From Microbacterium terregens (GTDB lineage: Bacteria > Pseudomonadota > Alphaproteobacteria > Sphingomonadales > Sphingomonadaceae): a stretch of DNA of 64,000 nucleotides. Position numbers and translations under genes: made by a program. A model generated the notes under the pieces. It was not told the origin of the DNA. It ran no database searches and saw only the letters and a list, made by a program, of their open reading frames with translations. Shown one piece after another: positions 11,092 through 19,037 of the stretch (positions are counted from its first letter, which is position 1; every line of letters starts with the position of its first letter). The stretch spans positions 186,001 to 250,000 of the forward strand of contig NZ_BSEX01000009.1 in assembly GCF_027922045.1 (NCBI RefSeq). The letters are read 5' to 3'.

Positions 11092-11717
11092 CGATCGAAA
11101 CCCTGCTGGGCGGCCTGCCGCTCGTCGCCATTCTGCGCGGCCTGACCCCGGACGAGGCGCCGGCGGTCGCCGATGCATTGTTCGACGTGGGCTTCCGCTG
11201 CCTGGAAGTGCCGCTCAACTCGCCCGAGCCGTTCGACAGCATCCGCCGGATCGTCGATCGCATGGGCGATCGCGCGCTCGTCGGCGCGGGCACGGTGCTG
11301 ACCGTCGCCGACGTCGGCCGGGTGGCGGATGCCGGCGGCAAGATCGTGATTTCGCCCAACAGCGACGTGGACGTGATCGCCGCGACCAAGGACGCCGGCC
11401 TCCAGTCGCTGCCCGCCTTCTTCACCCCCAGCGAGGCGTTTCGCGCCATCGCGGCCGGTGCCGATGCGCTCAAGCTCTTCCCGGCCGAACTCGCCGGGCC
11501 GCAGGGGCTGAAGGCGATGCGCGCGGTGCTGCCCAAGAGCTTCCCCGTCTTCCCCGTCGGCGGCATCGATCCCGACACCATGGGACCCTATCTGCAGGCG
11601 GGCGCCGCCGGCTTCGGGATCGGCTCTTCGCTCTATGCGCCCGGCCGCAGCGTCGAGGACGTGCGCGCCCGCGGCGCGGCGCTGGTCAAGGGCTTCGAGG
11701 CGGCTCGGGCAGCCTGA
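11088..11717 (+). CDS. dgoA: 2-dehydro-3-deoxy-6-phosphogalactonate aldolase
   Basis: DgoA cleaves KDPGal into pyruvate and glyceraldehyde-3-phosphate. The 209-residue protein is a class I KDPG/KDPGal aldolase with Glu40 (CLEVPLNSP), VGAGTVLT (about 65-72) and the Schiff-base Lys129 in DALKLFPAE. It starts with GTG at 11088, overlapping the dgoK stop as GTGA, with GGAGG nine bases upstream. This start also gives the family's usual N-terminus. Together with dgoK it completes the lower part of galactonate breakdown; the dehydratase and dehydrogenase genes are not in the window. Confidence 0.93.
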   Translation: MTIETLLGGLPLVAILRGLTPDEAPAVADALFDVGFRCLEVPLNSPEPFDSIRRIVDRMGDRALVGAGTVLTVADVGRVADAGGKIVISPNSDVDVIAATKDAGLQSLPAFFTPSEAFRAIAAGADALKLFPAELAGPQGLKAMRAVLPKSFPVFPVGGIDPDTMGPYLQAGAAGFGIGSSLYAPGRSVEDVRARGAALVKGFEAARAA

Positions 11718-11748
11718 CGCACCTCGGCAGCTGCTCTTCAGCTGGGGA

Positions 11749-11958
11749 TCAGCGCGCCTCGACCGAGTCGAGGATGCGCCCGCCGGCCATGAACACCGCG
11801 ACCGGGCAGAGGGTGAACAACGCCCAACCCCCGGCGCCGGGGTATTGCTCGACATAGTTGAGCCCGCGCTCGACGGCACCCATGCCGAGGCCGTAGATCA
11901 CCAGATAGGCCTCGAACTTGGTCTTGATCGTGAACAGGCGGGTGACGCGGTTCCACAT
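11749..11958 (-). CDS. Conserved small membrane protein, 69 residues
   Basis: I do not know a function for this 69-residue protein. It begins MWNRVTRLFTIKTKFEAYLVIY, an N-terminus that I recall from sphingomonad hypothetical proteins, and has two hydrophobic segments (about residues 17-31 and 44-60) separated by EQYPGAGGW. It ends a few residues after FMAGGRILDSVEAR. No clear SD precedes ATG 11958. It lies 65 bases downstream of astB on the same strand and converges with dgoA. Confidence 0.65.
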   Translation of the reverse strand: MWNRVTRLFTIKTKFEAYLVIYGLGMGAVERGLNYVEQYPGAGGWALFTLCPVAVFMAGGRILDSVEAR

Positions 11959-12023
11959 GGCCGGGACGTAGCAAGCCCCGTGCCAGCGGCAGAAAACTGC
12001 GGTTCCGCCCAGTCTCGGCGTAG

Positions 12024-13280
12024 TTAACTGTCAATTAACTCGACAAGCCCAAGCACTTCGAGCAGCGCCACCCGCGCAGCTTCGATCCCCGCGATCAGGG
12101 CAGCGTCCGCGATGGCGTCATGCGCGATCGTCTCCGGCCAATGGCTGCGAACGACCTCCGCAATCCGGTCGAGCCTGGCGTCATCCACCAGGAACCGCGG
12201 GTCGATCGTCACGGGATCGGCGACGACACGCAGGCGCAGGCAGGCGGGGCCGCCGCCGTTCGCCATCGACTCGCGCACGTCGACCACTTCCAGCCGGCGG
12301 ATCGGGCCATTGCCCGCGACATGCTCCTGCAGCCAGTCCCAGACCGACGGCGTCGCTCGCGCTTCCTCTGGCAGCACCAGCGCCTGCACCCCGTCCGGCA
12401 GCGTCACCAGCTGCGCGTTGAAGAGGTAGGAGGCGATCGCGTCTTCCAGCGGCACCCGTGCCGCGGGCACCTCGACGATCTCCACCTCCGGCAGCAATCG
12501 GCGGAGTTCGGCGTAGAAAGCGGGTGCGTCGGCAAAAGCCTGTTCATGGCAGAACAGCACGCGCTCGTTCGCCACCGCCACCACGTCGTTGTGGAAGGCG
12601 CCGGCCGCGATTGCCGCGTCCGATTGCTGCACGAACAAGGTGCGCTTCGAGGCCAGGCCATGCGCCCGCGCCACCGCCGCGCTCGCCTCACGATGCTGGC
12701 GGGCAGGGAAGCGCCCCCCGGCAACGCCATAGACGAACACCTCGACGCCGGGCTGATCATGCGCCGCCGAGAGCCGCATGTGGTTCGCCGCGCCTTCGTC
12801 CCCGAAGGGTGCTGGCACGGGCGGATGCACCGCAAAGCTCTCATGCGCGAAGGCGAGTCGCAGCTGTGCCAGTGTCGCGGGCCACTCGTGGCTGCGATGC
12901 GCCATGGTGACCAGGTTCGCGACGCTCAGGTGGCAACGCCCATCGACCGTGTCGGGCGCAGGGGAGACGGTGGCAGCATTGGCCGCCCACATCGCCGAGG
13001 CCGACAACGCCTGCGCCTTCAGGTGCGCAGGTGCCGCCGCATAGTCGGTCGCGAGCGCCGCCAGCCAGCGGTGATCCGGCCGCGGATGCGGCAGCAGGAT
13101 CCCTTGAGCGAGGCCCAGGGCGAGATTGGTGCGCATCTTGTCGATGCCCTGCAACGCCGCCGCGCGCGGGTGCGAGACCGCACCGGCATTGCGGGTCGCG
13201 GCCAGGTTGCCGTGGCTCAGCCCCGCATAATTGTGGCTCGGCCCCACGATCCCGTCGAAGTTGATCTCCCGCACCGCCAT
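12024..13280 (-). CDS. astB: N-succinylarginine dihydrolase
   Basis: AstB hydrolyses N2-succinylarginine to N2-succinylornithine, ammonia and CO2, the second step of the arginine succinyltransferase pathway. The 418-residue product is full length. It has the family N-terminus EINFDGIVGPSHNYAGLSHGN, the catalytic-site region AFHNDVVAVANE (about residues 228-239), and the nucleophile loop NGGGPACLRLRVV with the catalytic Cys near residue 346. Its start overlaps the astA stop by one base (TGATG). It is the last gene of the coupled M20-astA-astB run. Confidence 0.95.
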   Translation of the reverse strand: MAVREINFDGIVGPSHNYAGLSHGNLAATRNAGAVSHPRAAALQGIDKMRTNLALGLAQGILLPHPRPDHRWLAALATDYAAAPAHLKAQALSASAMWAANAATVSPAPDTVDGRCHLSVANLVTMAHRSHEWPATLAQLRLAFAHESFAVHPPVPAPFGDEGAANHMRLSAAHDQPGVEVFVYGVAGGRFPARQHREASAAVARAHGLASKRTLFVQQSDAAIAAGAFHNDVVAVANERVLFCHEQAFADAPAFYAELRRLLPEVEIVEVPAARVPLEDAIASYLFNAQLVTLPDGVQALVLPEEARATPSVWDWLQEHVAGNGPIRRLEVVDVRESMANGGGPACLRLRVVADPVTIDPRFLVDDARLDRIAEVVRSHWPETIAHDAIADAALIAGIEAARVALLEVLGLVELIDS

Positions 13281-14296
13281 CAGTCGCGCTCCACCACCGT
13301 CACCTGGTCGCCAGCCTCGACGCCCAGCAATGCGGCACAGTCGGGGTCGAGCAGCACGTCGCCGGCGTCGGCCGCACGCACCTGGCCCAGCGCCACGCGG
13401 AAATGCTCCAGCCGCCCGGCCGACACCAGCATCGGCTCCCCGTCGCCGCCCAGATCCGCAACGCGCACCTGCCGCGCATTGCGGATGGTCGCCACCTGGT
13501 CGGTCCGCGCGGTCATGGTCGGCCCGCCGTCGAAGATGTCGACGTAGTTCTCATAGTGGAAGCCCTCGCGCTCCAGCATCCGCATCGCGGCGCGGCCGGA
13601 GGGGTGGGGCAGGCCGATCACCGAGCGCGCATTCTCCGGCAGCATCGCCGTGTAGACCGGATGCTTGGGCATCAGGTCGGCGATGAACTGGTTGCCGTGG
13701 ATGGCGTTGAACTGGTCCGCCTCCTGGAAGCTCATGCCGAAGAAGCGCCCCGCCACCCCGTCCCAGAAGGGCGACCCGCCCGCCTCATCGATCACGCCGC
13801 GCAGCTCGGCCAGGATGCGGTCCGCGAAGCGCTGGCGATGCGCCTTGATGAACAGGTAGCGGCTGCGCGCCAGCAGCAGCCCCAGCCCGCCGGCGCGCTC
13901 GCCCGGATGCAGGAACAGCCCGCCGACCTCGCTCGCGCCCTCCAGGTCGTTCACCAGGTTGAGGATCTCGGCACGGAAGGTCCGGCGCAGCGCCTCGCTG
14001 TGCTTGGTGAGGGTCGCGACCCGATAGGAGTAGAAGGGCCAGTGCTGGCCGACCTGGGTGAAGATCTGGCAGGTGCCGCGCACCTCCTGCGTTTCCGCAT
14101 TCTCCAGAACCAGCACGAACAGCTCGTCTTCCAGGCTGTCGGCGTCGCGCGCAAAGGCGGCGTGGCTCCGCTCCAGCTTTGCGCGTAGCGCCGGCTTGTC
14201 GGGCGGCAGGTTGGTGAAGCCGCCGCCGGTCAGCTTCGCCATTTCATAGAGGTGCTGCAGGTCCTCGTCGCGGGCGGCGCGGATGCGAAAGCTCAT
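13280..14296 (-). CDS. astA: Arginine N-succinyltransferase
   Basis: AstA transfers succinyl from succinyl-CoA to the alpha-amino group of arginine, opening the AST catabolic route. The 338-residue protein has a GNAT-like N-terminal half (MSFRIRAARDEDLQHLYEMAK...GGGFTNLPPD), HPSGRAAMRMLEREGF in the middle (about residues 237-252) and the family C-terminus LVSAGRLEHFRVALGQV. I place the start at ATG 14296, where ATGA overlaps the stop of the preceding M20 hydrolase, although the frame continues open upstream. It is translationally coupled on both sides. Confidence 0.95.
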   Translation of the reverse strand: MSFRIRAARDEDLQHLYEMAKLTGGGFTNLPPDKPALRAKLERSHAAFARDADSLEDELFVLVLENAETQEVRGTCQIFTQVGQHWPFYSYRVATLTKHSEALRRTFRAEILNLVNDLEGASEVGGLFLHPGERAGGLGLLLARSRYLFIKAHRQRFADRILAELRGVIDEAGGSPFWDGVAGRFFGMSFQEADQFNAIHGNQFIADLMPKHPVYTAMLPENARSVIGLPHPSGRAAMRMLEREGFHYENYVDIFDGGPTMTARTDQVATIRNARQVRVADLGGDGEPMLVSAGRLEHFRVALGQVRAADAGDVLLDPDCAALLGVEAGDQVTVVERD

Positions 14297-15501
14297 GCGC
14301 TCCCCCGCTCGACCAGCCGCAGGATCGAAAGTGCCGACAGCGCGGCGCGCTCGGCAAGGCTGTCGGGCAGCATATATTCCTCCGGCGAATGGATGGCGCC
14401 GCCGCGAACGCCCATGGTGTCGACCACGGGCACGCCGCAGGCGGCGATGTTGTTGCCGTCGCACACGCCGCCGGTGTCGCGCCAGCCGACCGAAAGCCCC
14501 AGGCTCTGGCCCGCATCGCGGACCAGCCCGAACAGGCGCTCGGCGGCGGCATCGATCGGCTTGGGCGGCCGGTTGAAGCTGCCGTGGCACTCGACGCGCA
14601 CGTCGTGCCCCGCGGCCACCTCCGTCGCGGCCGTGTCCAGCGCCGCCTGCGCGCGCGCCGCCGCATCGAGCGAGGCGGGGCGGAAGTTGACCCGCAGCAC
14701 CGCATGCTCCGGCACGACGTTGTTGGGGCTGCCGCCGTCGATCCGCGCCGGATTGACGGTGAGGCCGTCCCCCGCCGCATCCGCCAGCCGCAGCGCGAGC
14801 TCGGCCGCCGCCACCAGCGCGTTGCGGCCTTCCTCGGGATTACGGCCGGCATGGGCGCTGCGCCCGGTCACCGCGAGCGAGAAATTGCCCGTACCGCCGC
14901 GCGCACCCGCCAGCGTTCCATCCGCAAGCGACGGCTCGTAGACGAAGGCGGCGGCCTTGCCGCGTGCCGCGCGCGCGATCAGCGGCGCGGAGGAGAGCGA
15001 GCCCGTCTCCTCGTCGGAGTTGATGACCACCTGGTAACCCAGCCGCCCCGCAAAGCCCGAGTTCTCGATCGCCTCGAGCGCGGCGAGCATCACCGCTAGC
15101 CCGCCCTTCATGTCGGCGACGCCGGGGCCGTTCAGCGCGCCATCCTCGCGCACCCGCATCTTCTGGAACGGGTGGTCCGCCGGATAGACCGTGTCCATGT
15201 GGCCGGCGAACAGCAGCTGGATCGACGCCTGTGGCCGCACCGTCAGCAGCAGGTGGCGTCCGTGCTCGATCGGCTGGAGCCGCCCGCTGGCGGAGATCGC
15301 CTCGACCGGGTCCGGCTTGATCAGTGCGATCCCGCCCGGCAGCGCGGAAAAGGCATCGGCGAGCAGCTGCGCCATCCGCGCCAGTCCGGCGAGATTGCGC
15401 GTGCCGCTGTTTACCGCGACCCAGGGTTCGAGGTGCGCCAGCATCGGGGCAGCGCGCGCCCGTTCGACAACGGCGGCTTCCGCGCTTGTAAGAACATCCA
15501 T
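14293..15501 (-). CDS. M20-family hydrolase in the ast operon
   Basis: The 402-residue protein is an M20 dinuclear-zinc amidohydrolase like carboxypeptidase G2, ArgE and DapE. It carries the metal ligands in AGHMDTVYP (about residues 99-107), the bridging Asp in GPGVADMKGG (about 126-135), the catalytic pair in NSDEETGSL (about 171-179) and the lid-domain GRSAHAGRNPEEG. No signal peptide is visible. It opens a tight operon with astA and astB (ATGA overlap). This suggests it acts on arginine-derived amides, possibly desuccinylation of succinylornithine or succinylglutamate, but that substrate is my inference only. Confidence 0.82.
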   Translation of the reverse strand: MDVLTSAEAAVVERARAAPMLAHLEPWVAVNSGTRNLAGLARMAQLLADAFSALPGGIALIKPDPVEAISASGRLQPIEHGRHLLLTVRPQASIQLLFAGHMDTVYPADHPFQKMRVREDGALNGPGVADMKGGLAVMLAALEAIENSGFAGRLGYQVVINSDEETGSLSSAPLIARAARGKAAAFVYEPSLADGTLAGARGGTGNFSLAVTGRSAHAGRNPEEGRNALVAAAELALRLADAAGDGLTVNPARIDGGSPNNVVPEHAVLRVNFRPASLDAAARAQAALDTAATEVAAGHDVRVECHGSFNRPPKPIDAAAERLFGLVRDAGQSLGLSVGWRDTGGVCDGNNIAACGVPVVDTMGVRGGAIHSPEEYMLPDSLAERAALSALSILRLVERGSA

Positions 15502-15542
15502 GGGCGCGAGGCTAGCGCGGTTCCGCTCCGGAAGGAACGGGG

Positions 15543-16463
15543 CTAGAAGGAATAGACCAACGAGGCGCGGGTGGTGGTGTCGGTGGTGACGCTGCCTTCG
15601 GGCGGGCGGCTTTCGTATCGCACCGCATAGGAGACCTGCGCGGAGAGCGGCCCCAACAGCTTGGCATCGACCGCCGTTGTGCTGCTGACCGTGCTGTTCG
15701 CCTGCGCGGCCAGATAGGCGGAGGCGTCCTGGCGCAGCGTCAGCGCGGGGGTCAGGCGCCAGTCGAAGTCGACCGAACCGCGTGCGGCAAGGCTGCTTTC
15801 CTGGGTCTCGTCGGTGAAGTCGGTCTGACGAAACGCGGGGCCGAGTTCCAGGTCCAGCGTCAGCGCGGGCCGCTTGATCGCGCTGTAACCGGCACCCGCG
15901 GAAGCCGAGAAGCGGCTGTTGTACCCGACGAAGCGGTCGCTCTCGAACTGTGTCGATCCGTAGACGTAGAGCCGGTCGTCGACCTTGTAGTTCGGCTCAT
16001 AGGCGGCGAGGTAATATTCCCGGTTCGTGACGCCGTTCGCCTTTTGATAGTCGAGCTGCAGGCGCAGCTTGTGGCGCCAGCGGAAACCCTCGCGCGACAG
16101 GTCCAGCACGCCGGTCGCGCCGAAATTGTCGGTGTTGCCCGAACTCGCATAGCCGCCGAGTTCCGCACGCCCCTTCACCAGCGCAAAGAACGAGGATTCC
16201 TGGAGCTCGCGGGTGCGTTGGGCGGCGCGATCGGCCGTCCACTTGCCGGTGATCTCGCGGACCAGGTCGATGCTGTCCGGCGCTGCGATCCGCGAATATT
16301 TGACCAGCGTCGCGACCTCGCCCTCGTTGCCCGATGCCATGGCGGCATCGAGCATCATCTTGAGCTGCTCGGGGATCGGCGCGTCCTTCTTGGCGGCAGC
16401 CGGCGGCGCGGCATTTGCCAGCAGGAGCGGTGCGGCAAGGAAAAGATACGCAGCCTTGGTCAC
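15543..16463 (-). CDS. DUF481 outer-membrane beta-barrel protein
   Basis: The 306-residue protein begins with a Sec signal peptide ending near residue 24 (LLLANAAPPAAA). After a helical region it shows the DUF481/YdiY pattern of alternating beta-strands, and ends in an aromatic C-terminal residue (ASLVYSF), the outer-membrane insertion signal. The role of this family is unknown; YdiY is salt/acid inducible in E. coli. I choose the GTG start at 16463, preceded by AAGGACAGG, because the open frame upstream lacks a signal sequence. It sits between rppH and the ast operon with gaps of about 40-60 bases. Confidence 0.82.
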   Translation of the reverse strand: MTKAAYLFLAAPLLLANAAPPAAAKKDAPIPEQLKMMLDAAMASGNEGEVATLVKYSRIAAPDSIDLVREITGKWTADRAAQRTRELQESSFFALVKGRAELGGYASSGNTDNFGATGVLDLSREGFRWRHKLRLQLDYQKANGVTNREYYLAAYEPNYKVDDRLYVYGSTQFESDRFVGYNSRFSASAGAGYSAIKRPALTLDLELGPAFRQTDFTDETQESSLAARGSVDFDWRLTPALTLRQDASAYLAAQANSTVSSTTAVDAKLLGPLSAQVSYAVRYESRPPEGSVTTDTTTRASLVYSF

Positions 16464-16525
16464 GCGCCTGTCCTTAGCTGCAATGCAGCGAGAGGTGAAC
16501 CCGCCTTCCGACTCGCTCCGTCGCG

Positions 16526-17014
16526 TCAGCGCGCGGTACGGCCTAGCGGCTCGGCGAACAGCTCCAGCAGCCGCTCGTACAGCGCACGCTTGAAGCCGAC
16601 GATCGCCTCCGGCAGCTCCTCCGGCTCGGCCCAGCGCCAGGCGCGGAACTCCGGCTCCGGCGTCGCAATGTCGATGTCCTGCTCCTCGCCCTCGAAGCGG
16701 AAGGCGAACCAGCGCTGGCGCTGCCCGCGATACTTGCCGCCCCACACCTTGCCGATCATGTCGTTCGGCAGGTCGTAGGTGAGCTCTTCCGGCGCCTCGC
16801 CGATCAGCGAGACCTTGTCCGGCTGCACGCCGGTCTCCTCGCGCAGCTCCCGCAGCGCTGCTTCCAGCGCATCCTCGCCCGGATCGATCCCGCCCTGCGG
16901 CATCTGCCAGGCCTCCAGCGTCGAATCGATCCGCTGGCCGACGAACACGCGGCCGTCGCGGTTGATCAGCATGACGCCCGCGCAGGGCCGATAGGGAAGG
17001 GTGGTCTCGTTCAT
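16526..17014 (-). CDS. rppH: RNA pyrophosphohydrolase
   Basis: RppH removes pyrophosphate from the 5' triphosphate of mRNAs and so starts RNase E-dependent decay. The 162-residue protein has the complete Nudix box GGIDPGEDALEAALRELREETG (about residues 41-62) and the family features YRPCAGVMLINRDGRVFVGQR at the start and WQMPQGG before the box. It ends in the RppH-like FKRALYERLLELF. The length is typical. It stands 42 bases downstream of the esterase gene on the same strand. Confidence 0.95.
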   Translation of the reverse strand: MNETTLPYRPCAGVMLINRDGRVFVGQRIDSTLEAWQMPQGGIDPGEDALEAALRELREETGVQPDKVSLIGEAPEELTYDLPNDMIGKVWGGKYRGQRQRWFAFRFEGEEQDIDIATPEPEFRAWRWAEPEELPEAIVGFKRALYERLLELFAEPLGRTAR

Positions 17015-17056
17015 GGCATGTCTCCTAGCGGTGCGGCCGCGGCCAAGTCGAGGGGC

Positions 17057-18028
17057 TCAGCCGGCCGCCTGCGCCAGGACGCGCTCGGCCTCCGCCTCGG
17101 TGATGATCTGGCGCAGCGCCACCAGCGCGCCGGCAAGGTCGCCCTGGCTCGACGGGATCGCGCGGCGCAGGTTGAGGAACCCGTGCACATTGCCGCGCGC
17201 CTCGCGATAGGTGACGGCGACGCCCACCTGGGCGAGCGCCGCCGCATAGGCACGCCCCTGGTCGCGCAACGGATCGAGCCCGGCGGTCAGCACCAGCGCC
17301 GGCGGCATCTCCGCCATGTCGCCCAGCAGCGGTGAGGCGCGCAGGCTCGCGCGCTCTGCCCGATATGCCTCGCCGAACCAGGCGAGCGACTCGCGGGTCA
17401 GCAGATAGCCGTCGGCGAACTCGGCGTGGGACGGATATTCGCGGGTGATGTCCGTCACGGGATAGATCGGCCACTGCGCGATTACCGGCGCCGCCGCGGC
17501 CCGATCGCGCAGCGCCATGGCGGTGACGATCGCCAGCGCGCCGCCCGCACTGTCGCCGGCCAGCACCAAGCTCGTCACGCCGCGCTCCAGCTCGGCCGGT
17601 CCCGCCGCCAGCCAGCGCGCGGCGGTCTCCGCGTCGTCGGGCGCTGCCGGCCAGGGGTGCTCGGGCGCCAGCCGATATTCGACCGCCACCACCGGCAGGT
17701 CGAGCATCCGCGCGATCTCCGCACAAAGGCTCGCATGCGAGTCGAGGTCACCGATCACGAAGCCGCCGCCGTGCAGGAACAGCACCACGGGCCCGGGCTC
17801 CCGCGCGGGACGCGCGTCGAACAGGCGCGCGCGCAGGTCGCCGTGCGGCGCGGGGATGGTGCAGTCGCGGACCACCGCCAGCGTTCCTGTCGGCAGATCC
17901 GCCACGTCCTTGGTTGCCAGGAGCTGCGTGCGTGCGGCGGCCGGCTCCAGCTCATGCATGCGCGGGCCGGGCATGTTCTCGAGATAGCCGAGGAAGGCGC
18001 GGACGTCGGGGCGGACGAAAACGGTCAA
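17057..18028 (-). CDS. HSL-family alpha/beta hydrolase (esterase/lipase)
   Basis: The 323-residue protein is a hormone-sensitive-lipase-type esterase. The oxyanion motif HGGGF is at about residues 86-90 and the nucleophile elbow GDSAGG puts the catalytic Ser near 160. The Asp is expected in LTAGLDPLRDQG and the His in NVHGFLN. There is no signal peptide. I favour a TTG start at 18028 because AGGAG precedes it by six bases; an ATG at about residue 19 is the alternative. It is divergent from the HDAC-family gene with 56 bases between, so both promoters must be very close. The natural ester is unknown. Confidence 0.82.
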   Translation of the reverse strand: MTVFVRPDVRAFLGYLENMPGPRMHELEPAAARTQLLATKDVADLPTGTLAVVRDCTIPAPHGDLRARLFDARPAREPGPVVLFLHGGGFVIGDLDSHASLCAEIARMLDLPVVAVEYRLAPEHPWPAAPDDAETAARWLAAGPAELERGVTSLVLAGDSAGGALAIVTAMALRDRAAAAPVIAQWPIYPVTDITREYPSHAEFADGYLLTRESLAWFGEAYRAERASLRASPLLGDMAEMPPALVLTAGLDPLRDQGRAYAAALAQVGVAVTYREARGNVHGFLNLRRAIPSSQGDLAGALVALRQIITEAEAERVLAQAAG

Positions 18029-18084
18029 GGCGCTCTCCTGTGGCGCGGCGTTGCGGCCGCGGTGCGTGCGCTTACCTATGAAGC

Positions 18085-18984
18085 GTGATCCGCGTCGTCC
18101 ACCACCCCGACTATGTCGCGCCCGCACCGGCGCGCAGCACCTATCAATGGAACAAGAACGGGCTGGTGCGCGACTTGCTGCGCGCGCAGGCAGCCGGGAT
18201 CGACTGGCACCAGCCGGATCCGATGCCGCGCCGCTGGATCGAGGCGGTGCACGAACCCGGCTATGTCGCCGAGGTGATCGAGCTTGCCGTACCCCCGGAA
18301 AAGGCGCGCCGGATCGGCTTCCCGATCACCGCCGAGGTCGCGACACGCGCGCAGGCGGTGCCCGGCGGCACCTATCTCGCCGCCCGGCTCGCGCTCGAAC
18401 ACGGCTTTGCCGCGAATACCGCCGGCGGAAGCCACCATGCGTTGGCCGACACTGGCGCGGGCTTCTGCGTGTTCAACGACCTGGCGATCGCCGCCAACCG
18501 GCTGGTGGAGGAGGGGGAGGCCGCGCGCGTGCTGGTGGTCGACTGCGACGTGCACCAGGGCGACGGCACCGCCTCGCTGCTGGCGGGCCGGCCCGGGCTC
18601 GCCACCTATTCGATCCACGCGGAAAAGAACTTCCCCGTGCGAAAGGCACGCTCGACCCTCGACGTGCCGCTCGCGGACGGCGTCGGAGATGACGAGTATT
18701 GCACGGTTCTAGCGGAAACGCTGGTTCCTCTGGTCGATGGCTTCGCGCCCGACCTGATCCTCTATCAGGCCGGGGTGGACCCGTTCGCGGGCGACCGGCT
18801 CGGCCGGCTCGCGCTCACGCGCGAAGGGCTGGTCCGGCGGGATCGCTGGGTGGCGACGCTGGCGCGCGACCGCGGCATCCCGCTCGCGAGCGCGTTGGGA
18901 GGCGGCTACGGCGACGATGCGATGGAGGTGTCGGCGCGGCACGTTGCCTCGATCCTCACGCTGGGTGGGGTCTTCGCCGGATAA
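18085..18984 (+). CDS. HDAC-family deacetylase
   Basis: The 299-residue protein belongs to the histone deacetylase/acetoin-utilisation family of zinc amidohydrolases. The active-site pair SHHA is near residues 113-116. The metal ligands are Asp and His in VVDCDVHQGDGT (about 152-163) and Asp in LILYQAGVDPFAGD. GGGYG follows near the end. Bacterial members deacetylate polyamines or acetyl-lysine proteins; the substrate here is not readable. The start is GTG 18085. The gene is divergent from an esterase and precedes cfa by 53 bases. Confidence 0.88.
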   Translation: MIRVVHHPDYVAPAPARSTYQWNKNGLVRDLLRAQAAGIDWHQPDPMPRRWIEAVHEPGYVAEVIELAVPPEKARRIGFPITAEVATRAQAVPGGTYLAARLALEHGFAANTAGGSHHALADTGAGFCVFNDLAIAANRLVEEGEAARVLVVDCDVHQGDGTASLLAGRPGLATYSIHAEKNFPVRKARSTLDVPLADGVGDDEYCTVLAETLVPLVDGFAPDLILYQAGVDPFAGDRLGRLALTREGLVRRDRWVATLARDRGIPLASALGGGYGDDAMEVSARHVASILTLGGVFAG

Positions 18985-19037
18985 GGTCGGTAGCAGGACG
19001 GCTTGCGGTGATCGCGCGGAGGTGCATGTAGGGCGCC

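Noticed and set aside
12022..12040. AGTTAA/TTAACT dyad at the astB end as a terminator
   Set aside because: It falls within the last codons of astB, is AT-rich with a short stem, and has no T tract in the right direction.
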